This document shows, piece after piece, positions 19,040 to 28,579 of a stretch of DNA of 64,000 bases; within the stretch, counting starts at the first letter, position 1, and every line of letters begins with the position of its first letter. Position numbers and translations under genes: made by a program. The notes below the pieces were generated by a model, which saw only the letters and a list, made by a program, of their open reading frames with translations, was not told the origin of the DNA and ran no database searches. This stretch comes from Rhodanobacter sp. DHB23 (GTDB lineage Bacteria; Pseudomonadota; Gammaproteobacteria; Xanthomonadales; Rhodanobacteraceae), in NCBI RefSeq assembly GCF_014842975.1, contig NZ_JACYXK010000029.1, positions 1-64,000 of the forward strand, given 5' to 3'.

Positions 19040-19542
19040 GCCTCTCCATGTACCAGGCCTCCGTACCCGTCTTCGTCCGCGCGCTCACCAACCTGCGCCA
19101 CGTGCTGCAGAAGGGCGAGGCACACGCCAGGGCCAAGGGCGTCACCGACGCCGTGCTGCTGCAGACGCGCCTGATCCCCGACATGCTGCCGCTGGTGAAG
19201 CAGGTGCAGATCGCCTGCGACATGGCCTGCCGCGGCACCGCCCGCCTCGCCGGCGAGGAACCGAAGAGCTTCGAGGACAACGAAGCCACGATGGCCGAAG
19301 TGCTCGACCGCGTCGATCGCGCCATCGCCTACGTGCAATCGTTCAAGGCCGGATAGATCGACGGCAGCGAAGCCCGCGCGATCCAGCTCAAGATGCGCAA
19401 CGGCGAACTGAACCTGGACGGCCAGTCCTACCTGCTGCAGTTCATCCAGCCCAACCTGTATTTCCACTGCACCACCGCCTACAACCTGTTCCGCGGCATG
19501 GGCGTGGAGATCGGCAAGACCGATTTCACCGGCGCGCTTTGA
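19036..19542 (+). pseudogene. DUF1993 family gene interrupted by an in-frame amber codon
   Basis: The reading frame starts [20 protein letters not shown] and stops after 106 codons at TAG (19354-19356). The same frame continues without any shift as IDGSEARAIQLKMRNGELNL, through SYLLQFIQPNLYFHCTTAYN, to TGA at 19540-19542. Together they give a normal-length DUF1993 protein of about 168 aa. In homologues as I recall them the stop position is often Gln, so CAG to TAG is the simplest change. The start overlaps the MFS stop by 4 bp (ATGA), so the two were one transcription unit. It could also be a sequencing error or a suppressed stop. Confidence 0.85.
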
Positions 19543-19787
19543 AGGGCGACTGCCCTCCCGTCTTCGGGACGCAGTGAAGGGAAGAGCCATGGATGGCTCT
19601 GCCTTGGGCGATGAGGGAAAGGGGTGGGAACCACGACGGGTTTCCACTTCCGCAGACTGCTCCACCAGCAACGGGTTTGCTGGCCCCAATGCAGACTCCC
19701 CGGCCAGCATGCGCCGCCCTACTCAAACCGGAGTTTGTCGGATACGCTGCGCCGGCGTGCAATGCGCATCCAATGGGGACTTCAAAT

Positions 19788-20999
19788 ATGGACAAACTCG
19801 TTTATGGAAACGAGCGGAAGCTGCGCGCGATCGCGCTGGTGCTCTCGGCACTGATCTGGCTGGCACTGTTGGTGGCCACCTTCGGCATCGTCCTGATCTA
19901 CGTCCCCCTCATCGCACTGTTCCTGCTGGCGGCCCACTCTGCGCTGATTGCGCATCTGCGAGGAAACGGCATCCGCATCAGCGCCAGACAGATGCCCGAT
20001 CTCCACGACCGCATCTCCGCCTGCTCCAGCAAACTGGGCATGCCGGTTCCGGAGGCCTATCTGATCAATGGCAGCGGCGTTCTCAATGCCTTCGCCACAC
20101 GATTCCTCGGGCGCAACTTCGTGGTGTTGCTGTCCGACATCGTTGACAGCATGGACGACCGCCCGGAGGCGCTCAATTTCTACATCGGCCACGAACTGGG
20201 CCACATCCGCATGCACCATCTGACGTGGGGGAAAATCCTCGCGCCCGCACTGTGGCTGCCACTGCTCGGGGCGGCATATGCACGGGCCCGTGAATACACC
20301 TGCGACCGTCACGGCCTCGCCGTGTGCGCGCAACCCGAAGACGCCCAGTACGGCCTCGCGGCGCTGGCTGCCGGCAAGCGACGCTGGCGCCAGGTCGACC
20401 TGGAGGAGTACAGCCGCAGCGCCGCCGAACGGCCGGGGTTCTGGATGTCGCTGCACGAACTGAGCAGCGATTACCCGTGGCTCAACAAACGTCAGGCCTG
20501 GCTGCGCGCAATTGCCGGACAAGGCAAGCCAAGGCTCGGCGGGCGCAATGTCTTCGCCTACCTGCTCAGCCTGTTCTTGGCACGCATTCCAGGGCTGGGG
20601 CCATTCGGCGGCATCGTCATGGTGTGCTACGTGGCCATTCTTGCGGCCATCGCCATACCTGCCTATCAGGACTACATCGTACGTACCGAGGCGACCACGG
20701 CGTATGTAGACACCGCACCGTACCGGGAAGCGGTGGTGCGCTACGCCACCGTCCAGCACCAATGGCCCGAATCGCTGGACCAGATGGGCATGGCGCCATT
20801 CGCTGGCGATAAAGCCGTGTCGTCCATTTCGCTGGCTCCGCAAGGCGTGTTGATCGCCACCCTTGTAGCCAAACCGCATGCGGCACCGCTCACTCTCGAG
20901 TTGTCACCCTATGTGCAGAATCACGCCGTCCTTTGGTCCTGCGGCGGCGACATTCCGTCAAGGCAACTGCCAGTGGCTTGCCGCCAGCCGCCCAAGTAA
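19788..20999 (+). CDS. M48-family metallopeptidase fused to a type IV pilin-like domain
   Basis: A 403-aa protein. Residues 1-260 form an M48 (HtpX/Ste24-like) peptidase: two N-terminal membrane helices (15-52), the zinc motif HELGH (135-139) and the third ligand E169 in AREYTCD. After a second hydrophobic stretch come residues 280-403, which look like a pilin: AILAAIAIPAYQDYIVR (284-299) equals the pilin N-helix core, and the C-terminal WSCGGDIPSRQLPVAC has the two-cysteine closing loop of type IV pilins. The GFTLIE prepilin cleavage motif is missing. Start at 19788 with GGGGAC upstream. The 245 bp before it hold no recognisable gene. Codon use is less GC-extreme than neighbours. Confidence 0.8.
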   Translation: MDKLVYGNERKLRAIALVLSALIWLALLVATFGIVLIYVPLIALFLLAAHSALIAHLRGNGIRISARQMPDLHDRISACSSKLGMPVPEAYLINGSGVLNAFATRFLGRNFVVLLSDIVDSMDDRPEALNFYIGHELGHIRMHHLTWGKILAPALWLPLLGAAYARAREYTCDRHGLAVCAQPEDAQYGLAALAAGKRRWRQVDLEEYSRSAAERPGFWMSLHELSSDYPWLNKRQAWLRAIAGQGKPRLGGRNVFAYLLSLFLARIPGLGPFGGIVMVCYVAILAAIAIPAYQDYIVRTEATTAYVDTAPYREAVVRYATVQHQWPESLDQMGMAPFAGDKAVSSISLAPQGVLIATLVAKPHAAPLTLELSPYVQNHAVLWSCGGDIPSRQLPVACRQPPK

Positions 21000-21128
21000 C
21001 CGAGCCCGACCGGGTGCCCGCAGGAGATGCGGGCACCCCGCCTTTCCAAGCCTGGCGCGACAAAGCAACTCCGCCGCCGGCCGAAGCAGCATGTGAAAAT
21101 GGGAGCCTCTCCTACAACTGCACCGCGC

Positions 21129-22757
21129 ATGCTGCGACTGACCGACATCAAGCTCCCACTGGATCATCCTGCGGAGGCCTTGCCCGCCGCGATCCGCGCA
21201 AAGCTGGGCATCCGACCCGAGGCACTGCGCGGTTTCAGCGTGTTCCGCCGCGGCTACGACGCGCGCAAGCGCGGCGCCATCGCGCTGATCTACACGCTGG
21301 ACGTGGACGTGGCCGACGAAGCCGCGCTGCTGGCGCGCCATGCCGCCGACCGCCACGTGCAGCCCACGCCGGACACCAGCTACACCTTCGTGGCGCAGGC
21401 GCCGGCGAAGCTGGAGCACCGGCCCATCGTGATCGGCTTCGGCCCCTGCGGCATCTTCGCGGCGCTGATCCTGGCGCAGTCGGGCTTCCGCCCCATCGTG
21501 CTGGAACGTGGCAAGGCAGTACGCGAGCGCACGAAAGACACCTGGGACCTGTGGCGCAAGCGCGAGCTGCACCCGGATTCCAACGTGCAGTTCGGCGAGG
21601 GCGGCGCAGGCACGTTCTCCGACGGCAAGCTGCACAGCCAGATCCGCGACACCCAGCACCACGGCCGCAAGGTGCTGACCGAGTTCGTCGAGGCCGGCGC
21701 GCCTGAGGAAATCCTCTACGTCAGCAAGCCGCATATCGGCACCTTCCGATTGGTGACGATGGTGGAAAACATGCGCGGCACCATCGAGGCGCTGGGCGGC
21801 GAGATCCGCTTCGGCCAACGCGTGGACGACCTGCTGGTGGAAACCGGTGCGCACGGCGAGCGCCACGTGCGTGGCGTGCGGCTGGCCGACGGCAGCGAAC
21901 TGCGCAGCGACCACGTGGTGCTGGCGCTGGGCCACAGCGCGCGCGACACCTTCGAGATGCTGCATGCGCGCGGCGTCTACGTGGAAGCCAAGCCGTTCTC
22001 GATCGGCTTCCGCATCGAGCACCCGCAGTCACTGATCGACCAGGCGCGCTTCGGCCCGCAGGCCGGCCACCCCATCCTCGGCGCGGCGGACTACAAGCTG
22101 GTGCACCACGGCAAGGATGGACGTTCCGTCTACAGCTTCTGCATGTGCCCCGGCGGCACCGTGGTGGCCGCCACCAGCGAACCGGGCCGCGTGGTCACCA
22201 ACGGCATGAGCCAGTACTCGCGCAACGAGCGCAACGCGAACGCGGCGATCGTCTGCGACATCACGCCCACCGACTACGCGCCCTACGGCGAGGGTCCGCT
22301 GGCCGGCATCGCGCTGCAGCGGCACTGGGAATCGCATGCGTACGCGCTGGGCGGCGGCGACTACAGCGCACCGGGCCAGCGCGTGGGCGATTTCCTCGTG
22401 GGCAAGCCCTCGCGCGCCTTCGGCGACGTGCTGCCCTCGTACCAGCCGGGCGTGCACCTCACCGATCTTTCCACCGCGCTGCCCGACTACGCGGTGGCGG
22501 CGATCCGTGCCGCGATCCCCGCGTTCGACCGCCAGATCCGCGGCTATGCGCTGCCCGACGCGATGCTCACCGGTGTGGAAACGCGCACCTCGTCGCCCGT
22601 GCGCATCCGCCGCAACGACGACGACTTGCAGAGCCTCAACACGCGCGGCCTGTATCCGGCCGGCGAAGGCGCGGGCTATGCGGGCGGGATTCTTTCCGCC
22701 GCGGTGGACGGCATACGCGTGGCGGAGGCGGTGGCGCTTTCGATCGCCAACGATTAA
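21129..22757 (+). CDS. FAD-dependent oxidoreductase, COG2509 family
   Basis: A 542-aa flavoprotein. An N-terminal domain of about 90 residues (SVFRRGYDARKRGAIALIYT) is followed by an FAD-binding Rossmann motif, VIGFGPCGIFAALILAQSG. It continues with QFGEGGAGTFSDGKLHSQIR, GHSARDTFEMLHARGVYVEA, SFCMCPGGTVVAATSEPG and the C-terminal LYPAGEGAGYAGGILSAAVDG. This is the layout of the uncharacterised FAD-dependent dehydrogenases of COG2509 found across bacteria. Physiological substrate unknown. Start at ATG 21129 (MLRLTDIKLPLDHP). Confidence 0.85.
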   Translation: MLRLTDIKLPLDHPAEALPAAIRAKLGIRPEALRGFSVFRRGYDARKRGAIALIYTLDVDVADEAALLARHAADRHVQPTPDTSYTFVAQAPAKLEHRPIVIGFGPCGIFAALILAQSGFRPIVLERGKAVRERTKDTWDLWRKRELHPDSNVQFGEGGAGTFSDGKLHSQIRDTQHHGRKVLTEFVEAGAPEEILYVSKPHIGTFRLVTMVENMRGTIEALGGEIRFGQRVDDLLVETGAHGERHVRGVRLADGSELRSDHVVLALGHSARDTFEMLHARGVYVEAKPFSIGFRIEHPQSLIDQARFGPQAGHPILGAADYKLVHHGKDGRSVYSFCMCPGGTVVAATSEPGRVVTNGMSQYSRNERNANAAIVCDITPTDYAPYGEGPLAGIALQRHWESHAYALGGGDYSAPGQRVGDFLVGKPSRAFGDVLPSYQPGVHLTDLSTALPDYAVAAIRAAIPAFDRQIRGYALPDAMLTGVETRTSSPVRIRRNDDDLQSLNTRGLYPAGEGAGYAGGILSAAVDGIRVAEAVALSIAND

Positions 22758-22768
22758 GCGGAAACACT

Positions 22769-22847
22769 GTAGGAGCGCACCCTGTGCGCGATGGCTCCGA
22801 TGCTTGATCGGAGCAAAAGCATTCGCGCACAGGGTGCACTCCTACAG
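22769..22847. repeat. GTAG/REP-type inverted repeat pair
   Basis: GTAGGAGCGCACCCTGTGCG and its inverted partner CGCGCACAGGGTG..CTCCTAC flank a centre that also folds (GCTCCGATGCTTGATCGGAGC). It sits between the convergent COG2509 flavoprotein and HAD genes. Same family as 11737-11813 and 48028-48105. Confidence 0.88.
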
Positions 22848-22852
22848 GCGCG

Positions 22853-23557
22853 TCATTGCCACTCGACGCGACCGACCACGCGCCCGAGCGCGGCATCCAT
22901 CTTCTTGCACAGCTTGGGCGTGCCGTTGACCAGCACGGGCTCGGCCGCGGGCTTGAGCATGGGCACGTCCATCAGCGAGTCGGTGTAGGCGACCTGCCAT
23001 GCGCGCACGCCGTGCGCGGCCAGCGCCTTGAGCTTGTTCGCGCCGATGTTGTGGAAGCCGGTGCGCATGCCCGACCAGCCGGGGCGCAGCCGCGAGGCGA
23101 GCAGTTCGACATCGCCCAGGCCCAGCTGTCCGAGGATGCCGCCCACCAGCGCCTGTTCGCAGCCGGTCACCACGATCACGCGGTCGCCGGCCTGCTGGTG
23201 GCGGCGCAACTGGCGCAGCGCGTCGCGGTTGAAGCGGCGCGAATGCTGCACGAGTTCGGTCGCGCAGGCCTGGGCCTGCGCACGGTAGCGTTGCTCGCCG
23301 GTACCGAACAGCGCGACATGCACCAGGGTGCGCAGGGCGAGCCGGCGCGAGAACGGCAGCACCAGCAGCAGCCACGGCAGACAGGGCAGCACCAGCAGCC
23401 GGCGCCACCACGAACGCCGGTAGCGGCTGCGGATGAACAGCCCGAACGCGTCGCCGTGCAGCAGCACACCGTCGAAGTCGAACAGCACCACGCGCGGCGC
23501 GGGCAAGCCGGCATCGGCCGTCGCGGACGGCGGCGCATCCCCTGTCTGCATGGACAT
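22853..23557 (-). CDS. HAD-IB family hydrolase (SerB-like phosphatase)
   Basis: A 234-aa haloacid-dehalogenase phosphatase. Motif I is LFDFDGVLLHGD with the nucleophile Asp, motif II is VIVVTGCEQ, the motif III lysine lies in GANKLKAL, and motif IV is YTDSLMDVPML. The spacing and the helical cap after motif I fit subclass IB (phosphoserine-phosphatase-like). A hydrophobic stretch LLVLPCLPWLLLVLPF lies in the cap and may contact membrane. Its ATG shares one base with the trpC stop (TAATG), so it is coupled to trpGDC; Xanthomonas genomes show the same order. Substrate unknown. Confidence 0.8.
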   Translation of the reverse strand: MSMQTGDAPPSATADAGLPAPRVVLFDFDGVLLHGDAFGLFIRSRYRRSWWRRLLVLPCLPWLLLVLPFSRRLALRTLVHVALFGTGEQRYRAQAQACATELVQHSRRFNRDALRQLRRHQQAGDRVIVVTGCEQALVGGILGQLGLGDVELLASRLRPGWSGMRTGFHNIGANKLKALAAHGVRAWQVAYTDSLMDVPMLKPAAEPVLVNGTPKLCKKMDAALGRVVGRVEWQ

Positions 23558-24351
23558 TACTTCGTACCGAACAGTCGCTTCAGTTCCGCGCCCGGGTCCT
23601 CGGCGCGCATGAAGGCCTCGCCGACGAGGAAGGCGTGGATGCCGCCTTCACGCAACTGCGCCACGTCCGCCGGCGTGCGGATGCCGGACTCGGCCACGAG
23701 GACGCGGTCGTACTCCATCAGCTCCTGCAGCCGCAGCGAGGTCTCCAGCGAGGTCTCGAAATTGCGCAGGTTGCGGTTGTTCACGCCGATCAGCGGCACC
23801 GGCAATGCCAGTGCGCGTTCCAGCTCCTCCTCGTCGTGCACTTCGCACAGTACGTCGAGGTCTAGCTCGGCGGCCTGCAGCGAGAGCTGCAGCAGCACGT
23901 CGTCGTCCAGCGCCGAGACGATCAGCAGCACGCAGTCGGCGCCGATCGCGCGCGCCTCGTGCACCTGGTACGGGTCGATGATGAAGTCCTTGCGCAGCAC
24001 CGGCAGCGAGCACGCCGCGCGCGCCTGCTGCAGGAAGGCCTCGCTGCCCTGGAAAAAGTCGCTGTCGGTGAGCACGGAGAGGCAGGCCGCGCCGCCCTTC
24101 TCGTAGCTCTTCGCGATGGCGGCCGGGTCGAAATCGGGCCGGATCACGCCCTTGCTGGGGCTGGCCTTCTTCACTTCGGCGATCACCGCGGGCTGGCCGG
24201 CGGCGATCTTCGCCTCGATCGCCGCGGCGAAACCGCGCGTGTCGGGCAGGTCGTGGATGCGCGCGGCGAGTTCGGCCAGCGGCAGGCGCGACTGGCGTTC
24301 GGCGACTTCTTCCGCCTTGCGGGCGAGGATGCGGTTGAGGATGTCGGTCAT
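23557..24351 (-). CDS. trpC: indole-3-glycerol phosphate synthase
   Basis: Converts CdRP to indole-3-glycerol phosphate in tryptophan synthesis. The 264-aa TIM barrel shows [20 protein letters not shown] (catalytic Lys), [39 protein letters not shown] and [12 protein letters not shown]. No PRAI (TrpF) domain is fused. It is the third gene of the trpGDC transcription unit, 66 bp after trpD, and its stop overlaps the HAD gene start. The ATG at 24351 ([12 protein letters not shown]) matches the family N-terminus. Confidence 0.97.
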   Translation of the reverse strand: MTDILNRILARKAEEVAERQSRLPLAELAARIHDLPDTRGFAAAIEAKIAAGQPAVIAEVKKASPSKGVIRPDFDPAAIAKSYEKGGAACLSVLTDSDFFQGSEAFLQQARAACSLPVLRKDFIIDPYQVHEARAIGADCVLLIVSALDDDVLLQLSLQAAELDLDVLCEVHDEEELERALALPVPLIGVNNRNLRNFETSLETSLRLQELMEYDRVLVAESGIRTPADVAQLREGGIHAFLVGEAFMRAEDPGAELKRLFGTK

Positions 24352-24417
24352 GGCACTCGGGGGGATGCGGGGGCCGGAGCATCGTGGCGGCGCAAACATC
24401 GCCGCGCCGTCAAGCTA

Positions 24418-25473
24418 TCACAGCTTGTCGGCCAACCGTTGCGTCGCTGCCACGAAGGCCTGCATTTTCGCACGTGCGGCGCCGCTGGCAATCGTCGCGC
24501 GCGCCAGCGCGATGCCCTCGGCGATCGAGGCGGCCACGTTCGCCGCGTACAGCGCCGCGCCTGCGTTCAGACAGACGATGTCGTGCGGCACGCCGCGCTC
24601 GCCGGCCAGCGCCTGCTCCAGCATCGCCTTCGACCCGGCCACGTCGGCCACGCGCAGGTTGCGGCTGGAAGCCATCGCCAAACCGAAGTCCTCCGGCTCC
24701 ACCTCGTACTCGCGCACCACGCCATCGCGCAGCTCGCCGACCAGGGTGGCCGCGCCCAGCGAAATCTCGTCCATGCCGTCGCGGCCCCACACCACCAGCG
24801 CGCGCCGCGCGCCGAGCTGCTGCAGCACGCGCACCTGGATGCCGACGAGGTCGGGATGGAACACGCCCATCAGGATGTTCGGCGCGCCGGCCGGATTGGT
24901 CAGCGGCCCGAGGATGTTGAACAGCGTGCGCACGCCCATTTCCTTGCGCACCGGCGCCACCACCTTCATCGCCGGATGATGGTTCGGCGCGAACATGAAA
25001 CCGATGCCGGTCTCGGCGAGGCACTCGGCCACCTGCGCGGGCTTGAGGTCGATGCGCGCGCCCAATGCCTCCAGCACGTCGGCGCTGCCGGACTTCGACG
25101 ACACGCTGCGCCCGCCGTGCTTGGCGATGCGCGCACCCGCCGCCGCCGCCACGAACATCGAGGCGGTGGAGATGTTGAAGCTGGACGCGCCGTCGCCGCC
25201 GGTGCCCACGATGTCGAGCAGGTGCGCGTCGTCGCCGCCCACCGGCACGCGCTCGGCCAGCTCGCGCATCACGCGCGCCGCGCCGGTGATCTCGCCCACG
25301 GTCTCCTTCTTCACGCGCAGGCCAGTGACGATGGCCGCGGTCATCAGCGGGCTCACCTCGCCCGCCATGATCTGGCGCATCAGCGCGATCATCTCGTCGT
25401 GGAAGATCTCGCGGTGCTCGATCGTGCGCTGCAGGGCTTCCTGCGGCGTGATCGTGATGGCGCGCCCGCTCAT
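24418..25473 (-). CDS. trpD: anthranilate phosphoribosyltransferase
   Basis: Transfers phosphoribosyl from PRPP to anthranilate. It is 351 aa, stand-alone and not fused to TrpG. Signatures are [20 protein letters not shown] (PRPP-binding glycine loop), [32 protein letters not shown] and [20 protein letters not shown]-like sequence (here [20 protein letters not shown]). The ATG overlaps the trpG stop by four bases (ATGA), indicating translational coupling. Confidence 0.98.
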   Translation of the reverse strand: MSGRAITITPQEALQRTIEHREIFHDEMIALMRQIMAGEVSPLMTAAIVTGLRVKKETVGEITGAARVMRELAERVPVGGDDAHLLDIVGTGGDGASSFNISTASMFVAAAAGARIAKHGGRSVSSKSGSADVLEALGARIDLKPAQVAECLAETGIGFMFAPNHHPAMKVVAPVRKEMGVRTLFNILGPLTNPAGAPNILMGVFHPDLVGIQVRVLQQLGARRALVVWGRDGMDEISLGAATLVGELRDGVVREYEVEPEDFGLAMASSRNLRVADVAGSKAMLEQALAGERGVPHDIVCLNAGAALYAANVAASIAEGIALARATIASGAARAKMQAFVAATQRLADKL

Positions 25474-26069
25474 GCCGCCAGCTTCCGCTGCGGCAGGCCG
25501 AGGAAATTCGCCAGCATGTCGTGGCCGTGCTGGGTGAGGATGGATTCGGGGTGGAACTGCACGCCCTCGACCGGCAGGGTCCTGTGGCGCAGGCCCATGA
25601 TCTCGTCGAGGCTGCCGTCCGCGTTTTCCGTCCATGCGGTGACTTCGAGGCAATCCGGCAACGAGCCCTGCTCCACCACCAGCGAGTGGTAGCGCGTGGC
25701 CTCGAACGGATCCGGCAGCCCGGCGAACACGCCCTGGCCGCGATGGCGCACCGGCGAAGTCTTGCCGTGCATGATCTGCTTGGCGCGGATCACCTTGCCG
25801 CCGAAGGCCTGGCCGATCGCCTGGTGGCCCAGGCACACGCCGAACACCGGGATCTCGCCCGACAACCCGCGCAGCACGTCCAGCGACACGCCCGCATCGT
25901 CCGGCGTGCCCGGTCCGGGCGAGATCATGATGTGCGAAGGCTTGAGCGCGCGGATGCCCGCCACGTCCAGCGCATCGTTGCGCACCACCTTGACCTCCTG
26001 CCCCAGCTCGCCCAGGTACTGCACGAGGTTGAAGGTGAAGCTGTCGTAGTTGTCGATCATCAGCAGCAT
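25470..26069 (-). CDS. trpG: anthranilate synthase glutamine amidotransferase component
   Basis: Supplies ammonia from glutamine to TrpE; in many bacteria the same subunit also serves PabB. The 199-aa class I amidotransferase has [20 protein letters not shown], the oxyanion strand [11 protein letters not shown], the catalytic Cys in [16 protein letters not shown] and the His-Glu pair in [10 protein letters not shown]. It is first of the trpGDC-HAD unit, with its own -10 element upstream (26116-26121). Its partner trpE lies 15.5 kb away at 41606-43081. Confidence 0.97.
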   Translation of the reverse strand: MLLMIDNYDSFTFNLVQYLGELGQEVKVVRNDALDVAGIRALKPSHIMISPGPGTPDDAGVSLDVLRGLSGEIPVFGVCLGHQAIGQAFGGKVIRAKQIMHGKTSPVRHRGQGVFAGLPDPFEATRYHSLVVEQGSLPDCLEVTAWTENADGSLDEIMGLRHRTLPVEGVQFHPESILTQHGHDMLANFLGLPQRKLAA

Positions 26070-26115
26070 GGCGGGCCTGCGGGCAGGACGGCGCGGCGAC
26101 CGTCGGGGATTTCGC

Positions 26116-26121
26116 AGTATA
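26116..26121 (-). promoter_or_regulatory. -10 element (TATACT) for trpGDC
   Basis: Read leftward, GGTTATACTGCG provides a good -10 hexamer 47 bp before the trpG ATG. It lies in the 93-bp gap after the D-amino-acid dehydrogenase gene, so trpGDC probably has its own promoter. No clear -35 box and no obvious Trp-codon leader peptide are visible. Confidence 0.5.
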
Positions 26122-26162
26122 ACCGGCCAAATCGCGGGCGTCGGCGCCGCCTTGCAGCGGCT

Positions 26163-27299
26163 TCAGCGCGTCCCGTTCCGCGGCGCCAGCATCCCGGCGG
26201 CGATGCCGGCCCCGGCCAGATGCGCCGGCAATGCGCGGCCCAGCGCGAGGTACGCGCAGGCCTCGCCCATCGCGGCGCTGGTCTGGATGCCGTAGCCGCC
26301 CTGCGCGGCCACCCAGAAGAAGCCCTCCGCGTCCGGCGCGAAGCCGCCCACCAGGTCGCCGGTGTCGCCGACGAAGCTGCGCAGGCCGGCCCAGCTGCGG
26401 GTCGGCCGGTTGATCGTCATCGTGGTGGCCTGCTCGATGCGGTCGATGCCCAGCGCGATGTCGAGATCCTCCGGCTGCACGTCGTGCGGCGGCACCGGGT
26501 CGGCGTTGGCGGGCGAACCCAGCAGCAGGCCGGCGTCGGGCTTGAAGTAGAAGCTCTCTTCCGCGTCGATCACGAAGGGCCAGTGCGAAGTGTCCAGGCC
26601 TTTCGGCGGCTCGAACAGGAAGGCGGTGCGCCGCTTCGGCTGCAGGCCCAGCGGCACCACGCCGGCGAGGCGCGCCACTTCGTCCGCCCATGCACCCGCG
26701 GCGTCGAGCAGCAGCGGCGCGCGATACACCGTTTCGCCGCAATCAACTTGCCACTGACCCTGTTCGCATCTGATCGACCGGATGGCCACATCGACGCGCA
26801 GCGTGCCGCCGCGCTGGCGCAGGCCGCGCAGGAAGCCCTGGTGCAGTTCGTTGACGTCGATGTCGGCCGCGCCGGGTTCGAGCATGCCGATCTGCGCGGC
26901 TTCCGGTTTCAGCACCGGCACCATCGCCTGCACTTCGGCGGCGTCGAGCAGGCGCAGGTCGGGGATGTGCACGCGGTTTTCCTCGTACATCCTGCGCACG
27001 TCATCGGCTTGCTCGGCACTGCCGATCACCAGCGTGGGGCGCTGGGTCAGAATGGGATGTTCGGCGAAGCCTGCCGGCGGATGTTCGAGGAACGGCCGCG
27101 TGGCGCGCGACAGCGCGCGCACCTGCGCCGAGCCATAGGTCTCGCTGAACAATGCCGCGGAGCGGCCGGTGGAATGCATGCCTGGCCAGGCCTCGCGCTC
27201 CAGCACCAGCACGCGCGCGTGCGGCGCCATGAACCATGCGACCGAGGTGCCGGCCATGCCCGCGCCGATGACGATGGCGTCGAAGTCGTTCGCCTGCAT
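26163..27299 (-). CDS. D-amino-acid dehydrogenase, DauA-like flavoprotein
   Basis: A 378-aa FAD-dependent DAO-family enzyme that oxidises D-amino acids to 2-oxo acids. The Rossmann motif is [18 protein letters not shown], followed by [16 protein letters not shown] and late motifs [20 protein letters not shown] and [20 protein letters not shown]. The overall sequence closely follows Pseudomonas D-arginine dehydrogenase (DauA) as I remember it, including the carboxylate-binding Arg and Tyr residues (R222, Y250, R306 here). The His and Glu contacting the arginine side chain appear as L50 and T89, so a different D-amino acid is likely. It is 2 bp downstream of the symporter gene, in the same unit. 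Confidence 0.8.
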   Translation of the reverse strand: MQANDFDAIVIGAGMAGTSVAWFMAPHARVLVLEREAWPGMHSTGRSAALFSETYGSAQVRALSRATRPFLEHPPAGFAEHPILTQRPTLVIGSAEQADDVRRMYEENRVHIPDLRLLDAAEVQAMVPVLKPEAAQIGMLEPGAADIDVNELHQGFLRGLRQRGGTLRVDVAIRSIRCEQGQWQVDCGETVYRAPLLLDAAGAWADEVARLAGVVPLGLQPKRRTAFLFEPPKGLDTSHWPFVIDAEESFYFKPDAGLLLGSPANADPVPPHDVQPEDLDIALGIDRIEQATTMTINRPTRSWAGLRSFVGDTGDLVGGFAPDAEGFFWVAAQGGYGIQTSAAMGEACAYLALGRALPAHLAGAGIAAGMLAPRNGTR

Positions 27300-27301
27300 G
27301 T

Positions 27302-28579
27302 TCAATCCTGTTTCATTTCGCCTTCCCCGTTCACCGGGGAAGCGTTGGAGGTGTCGTTGCGCGACTGCCGCGCCACCACGCTGGTCACGGTGAGGTCGGC
27401 GGTGACGTTGCCCAGCGTGGCGAACACGTCGGGCAGCGCGTCCACCGCCAGCATCAGGCCCAGCGGCGCCACCGGCACGCCCATCGCCTGCGCCACCGGC
27501 AGGTTGGTCGCCATGAAAGTGACCTGGCCGGGCAGACCCACCGACCCCAGGCTGATCACCACCGCCAGCGCCGCGCCTGCCACGAGCTGCGCCGGCCCCA
27601 GGTGGATGCCGCTGGCCCAGGCGATGAAGCAGGCCGAGGCGATGTACTGCACCGGACTGGTGAGCCGGCACAGCGACACCGCCATCGGCAACGCCAGCGC
27701 GGTGACCTGGGTCGGGTAGCCGAGCCGACGTTCCGCGCTCTCCAGCATCGCCGGCAACGAGGCCAGCGAGGACTGCGTGCTGGCTGCCACCGCCTGTGCC
27801 GGCGCCAGCGCGACGACGAAACGCCGCAACCGTTCGCCACCCCACAACACCGCCACCGGCAGCATCAACACGGTGACTGTGAGATGCAGGACGATCTCCA
27901 GCAGCACGAACACGCCCAGCGCGCGCACCATGCCCAAGCCGACGCGCGCGCAGACGGCGAGGATCAGTGCGAACACGCCCAACGGCGCCAGCCACAGCAC
28001 CCAGCGCACGATCGCGATCATCGCGTCGGCCATGGCCTGGAAGAACTCCACCAACAGGGCGCGCCGCGCCGGCTGCAACTGCGTGAGCGCGAAGCCGAGG
28101 AACAGCGCGAACACCACCAGCGGCAGCATCGCGCTCTGCGCCGCGGCCATCAGCGCGTTGCTGGGCACGATGCCCTCGAACCAGTCGGCCCAACCCGGCG
28201 CGGCGGCCACCGGTGCATTGGCGGCGTGGCCGCTGAGCACTTCGCCCAAGGCCGGGTTGTGCGGGAACAGCGCCAGCAGCGGCGGTGCGAGCAGCGCGGC
28301 GACCGCCGCGCCGAGCGCGAGCACCACGATGATGGCGACGAGAGTGCGCCGCGCAATGCGCCCGGAAGCCGCCGCATCGCTGGCCGTGTTCACGCCCACC
28401 ACCACCAGTGCCAGCACCAGCGGCACCACCGTCATCTGCAAGGCGTTCAACCACAGGTGGCCGATCGGCTGGGCAACATCCGCCGCCCGCACGGCCCAGC
28501 CCGGAGCCCAGGTGGCAAGCACCAGACCGGCCAGCGCGCCGGCCGCGAGGCCCAGCAACACACGGGTGGTGGCGCTCAT
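27302..28579 (-). CDS. dicarboxylate/amino acid:cation symporter (SLC1/DAACS family)
   Basis: A 425-aa membrane protein with the glutamate-transporter-like fold. Visible features are the N-terminal helices ending HLWLNALQMTVVPLVLALVV, the serine-rich reentrant loop AASTQSSLASLPAMLES, the SLGSVGLPGQVTF reentrant loop and LMLAVDALPDVFATLGNVTA with the substrate-contacting Asp/Asn helix. Sodium- or proton-coupled uptake of an acidic or small amino acid is predicted. Its start overlaps the L,D-transpeptidase stop (ATGA) and it is followed by the D-amino-acid dehydrogenase, so it may bring in the D- or L-amino acid released from cell-wall peptides. Confidence 0.88.
   Translation of the reverse strand: MSATTRVLLGLAAGALAGLVLATWAPGWAVRAADVAQPIGHLWLNALQMTVVPLVLALVVVGVNTASDAAASGRIARRTLVAIIVVLALGAAVAALLAPPLLALFPHNPALGEVLSGHAANAPVAAAPGWADWFEGIVPSNALMAAAQSAMLPLVVFALFLGFALTQLQPARRALLVEFFQAMADAMIAIVRWVLWLAPLGVFALILAVCARVGLGMVRALGVFVLLEIVLHLTVTVLMLPVAVLWGGERLRRFVVALAPAQAVAASTQSSLASLPAMLESAERRLGYPTQVTALALPMAVSLCRLTSPVQYIASACFIAWASGIHLGPAQLVAGAALAVVISLGSVGLPGQVTFMATNLPVAQAMGVPVAPLGLMLAVDALPDVFATLGNVTADLTVTSVVARQSRNDTSNASPVNGEGEMKQD

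Noticed and set aside
26070-26162. A tryptophan attenuator leader peptide before trpG
   Set aside because: No short frame with tandem Trp codons followed by alternative hairpins could be found; only a -10 element is visible.
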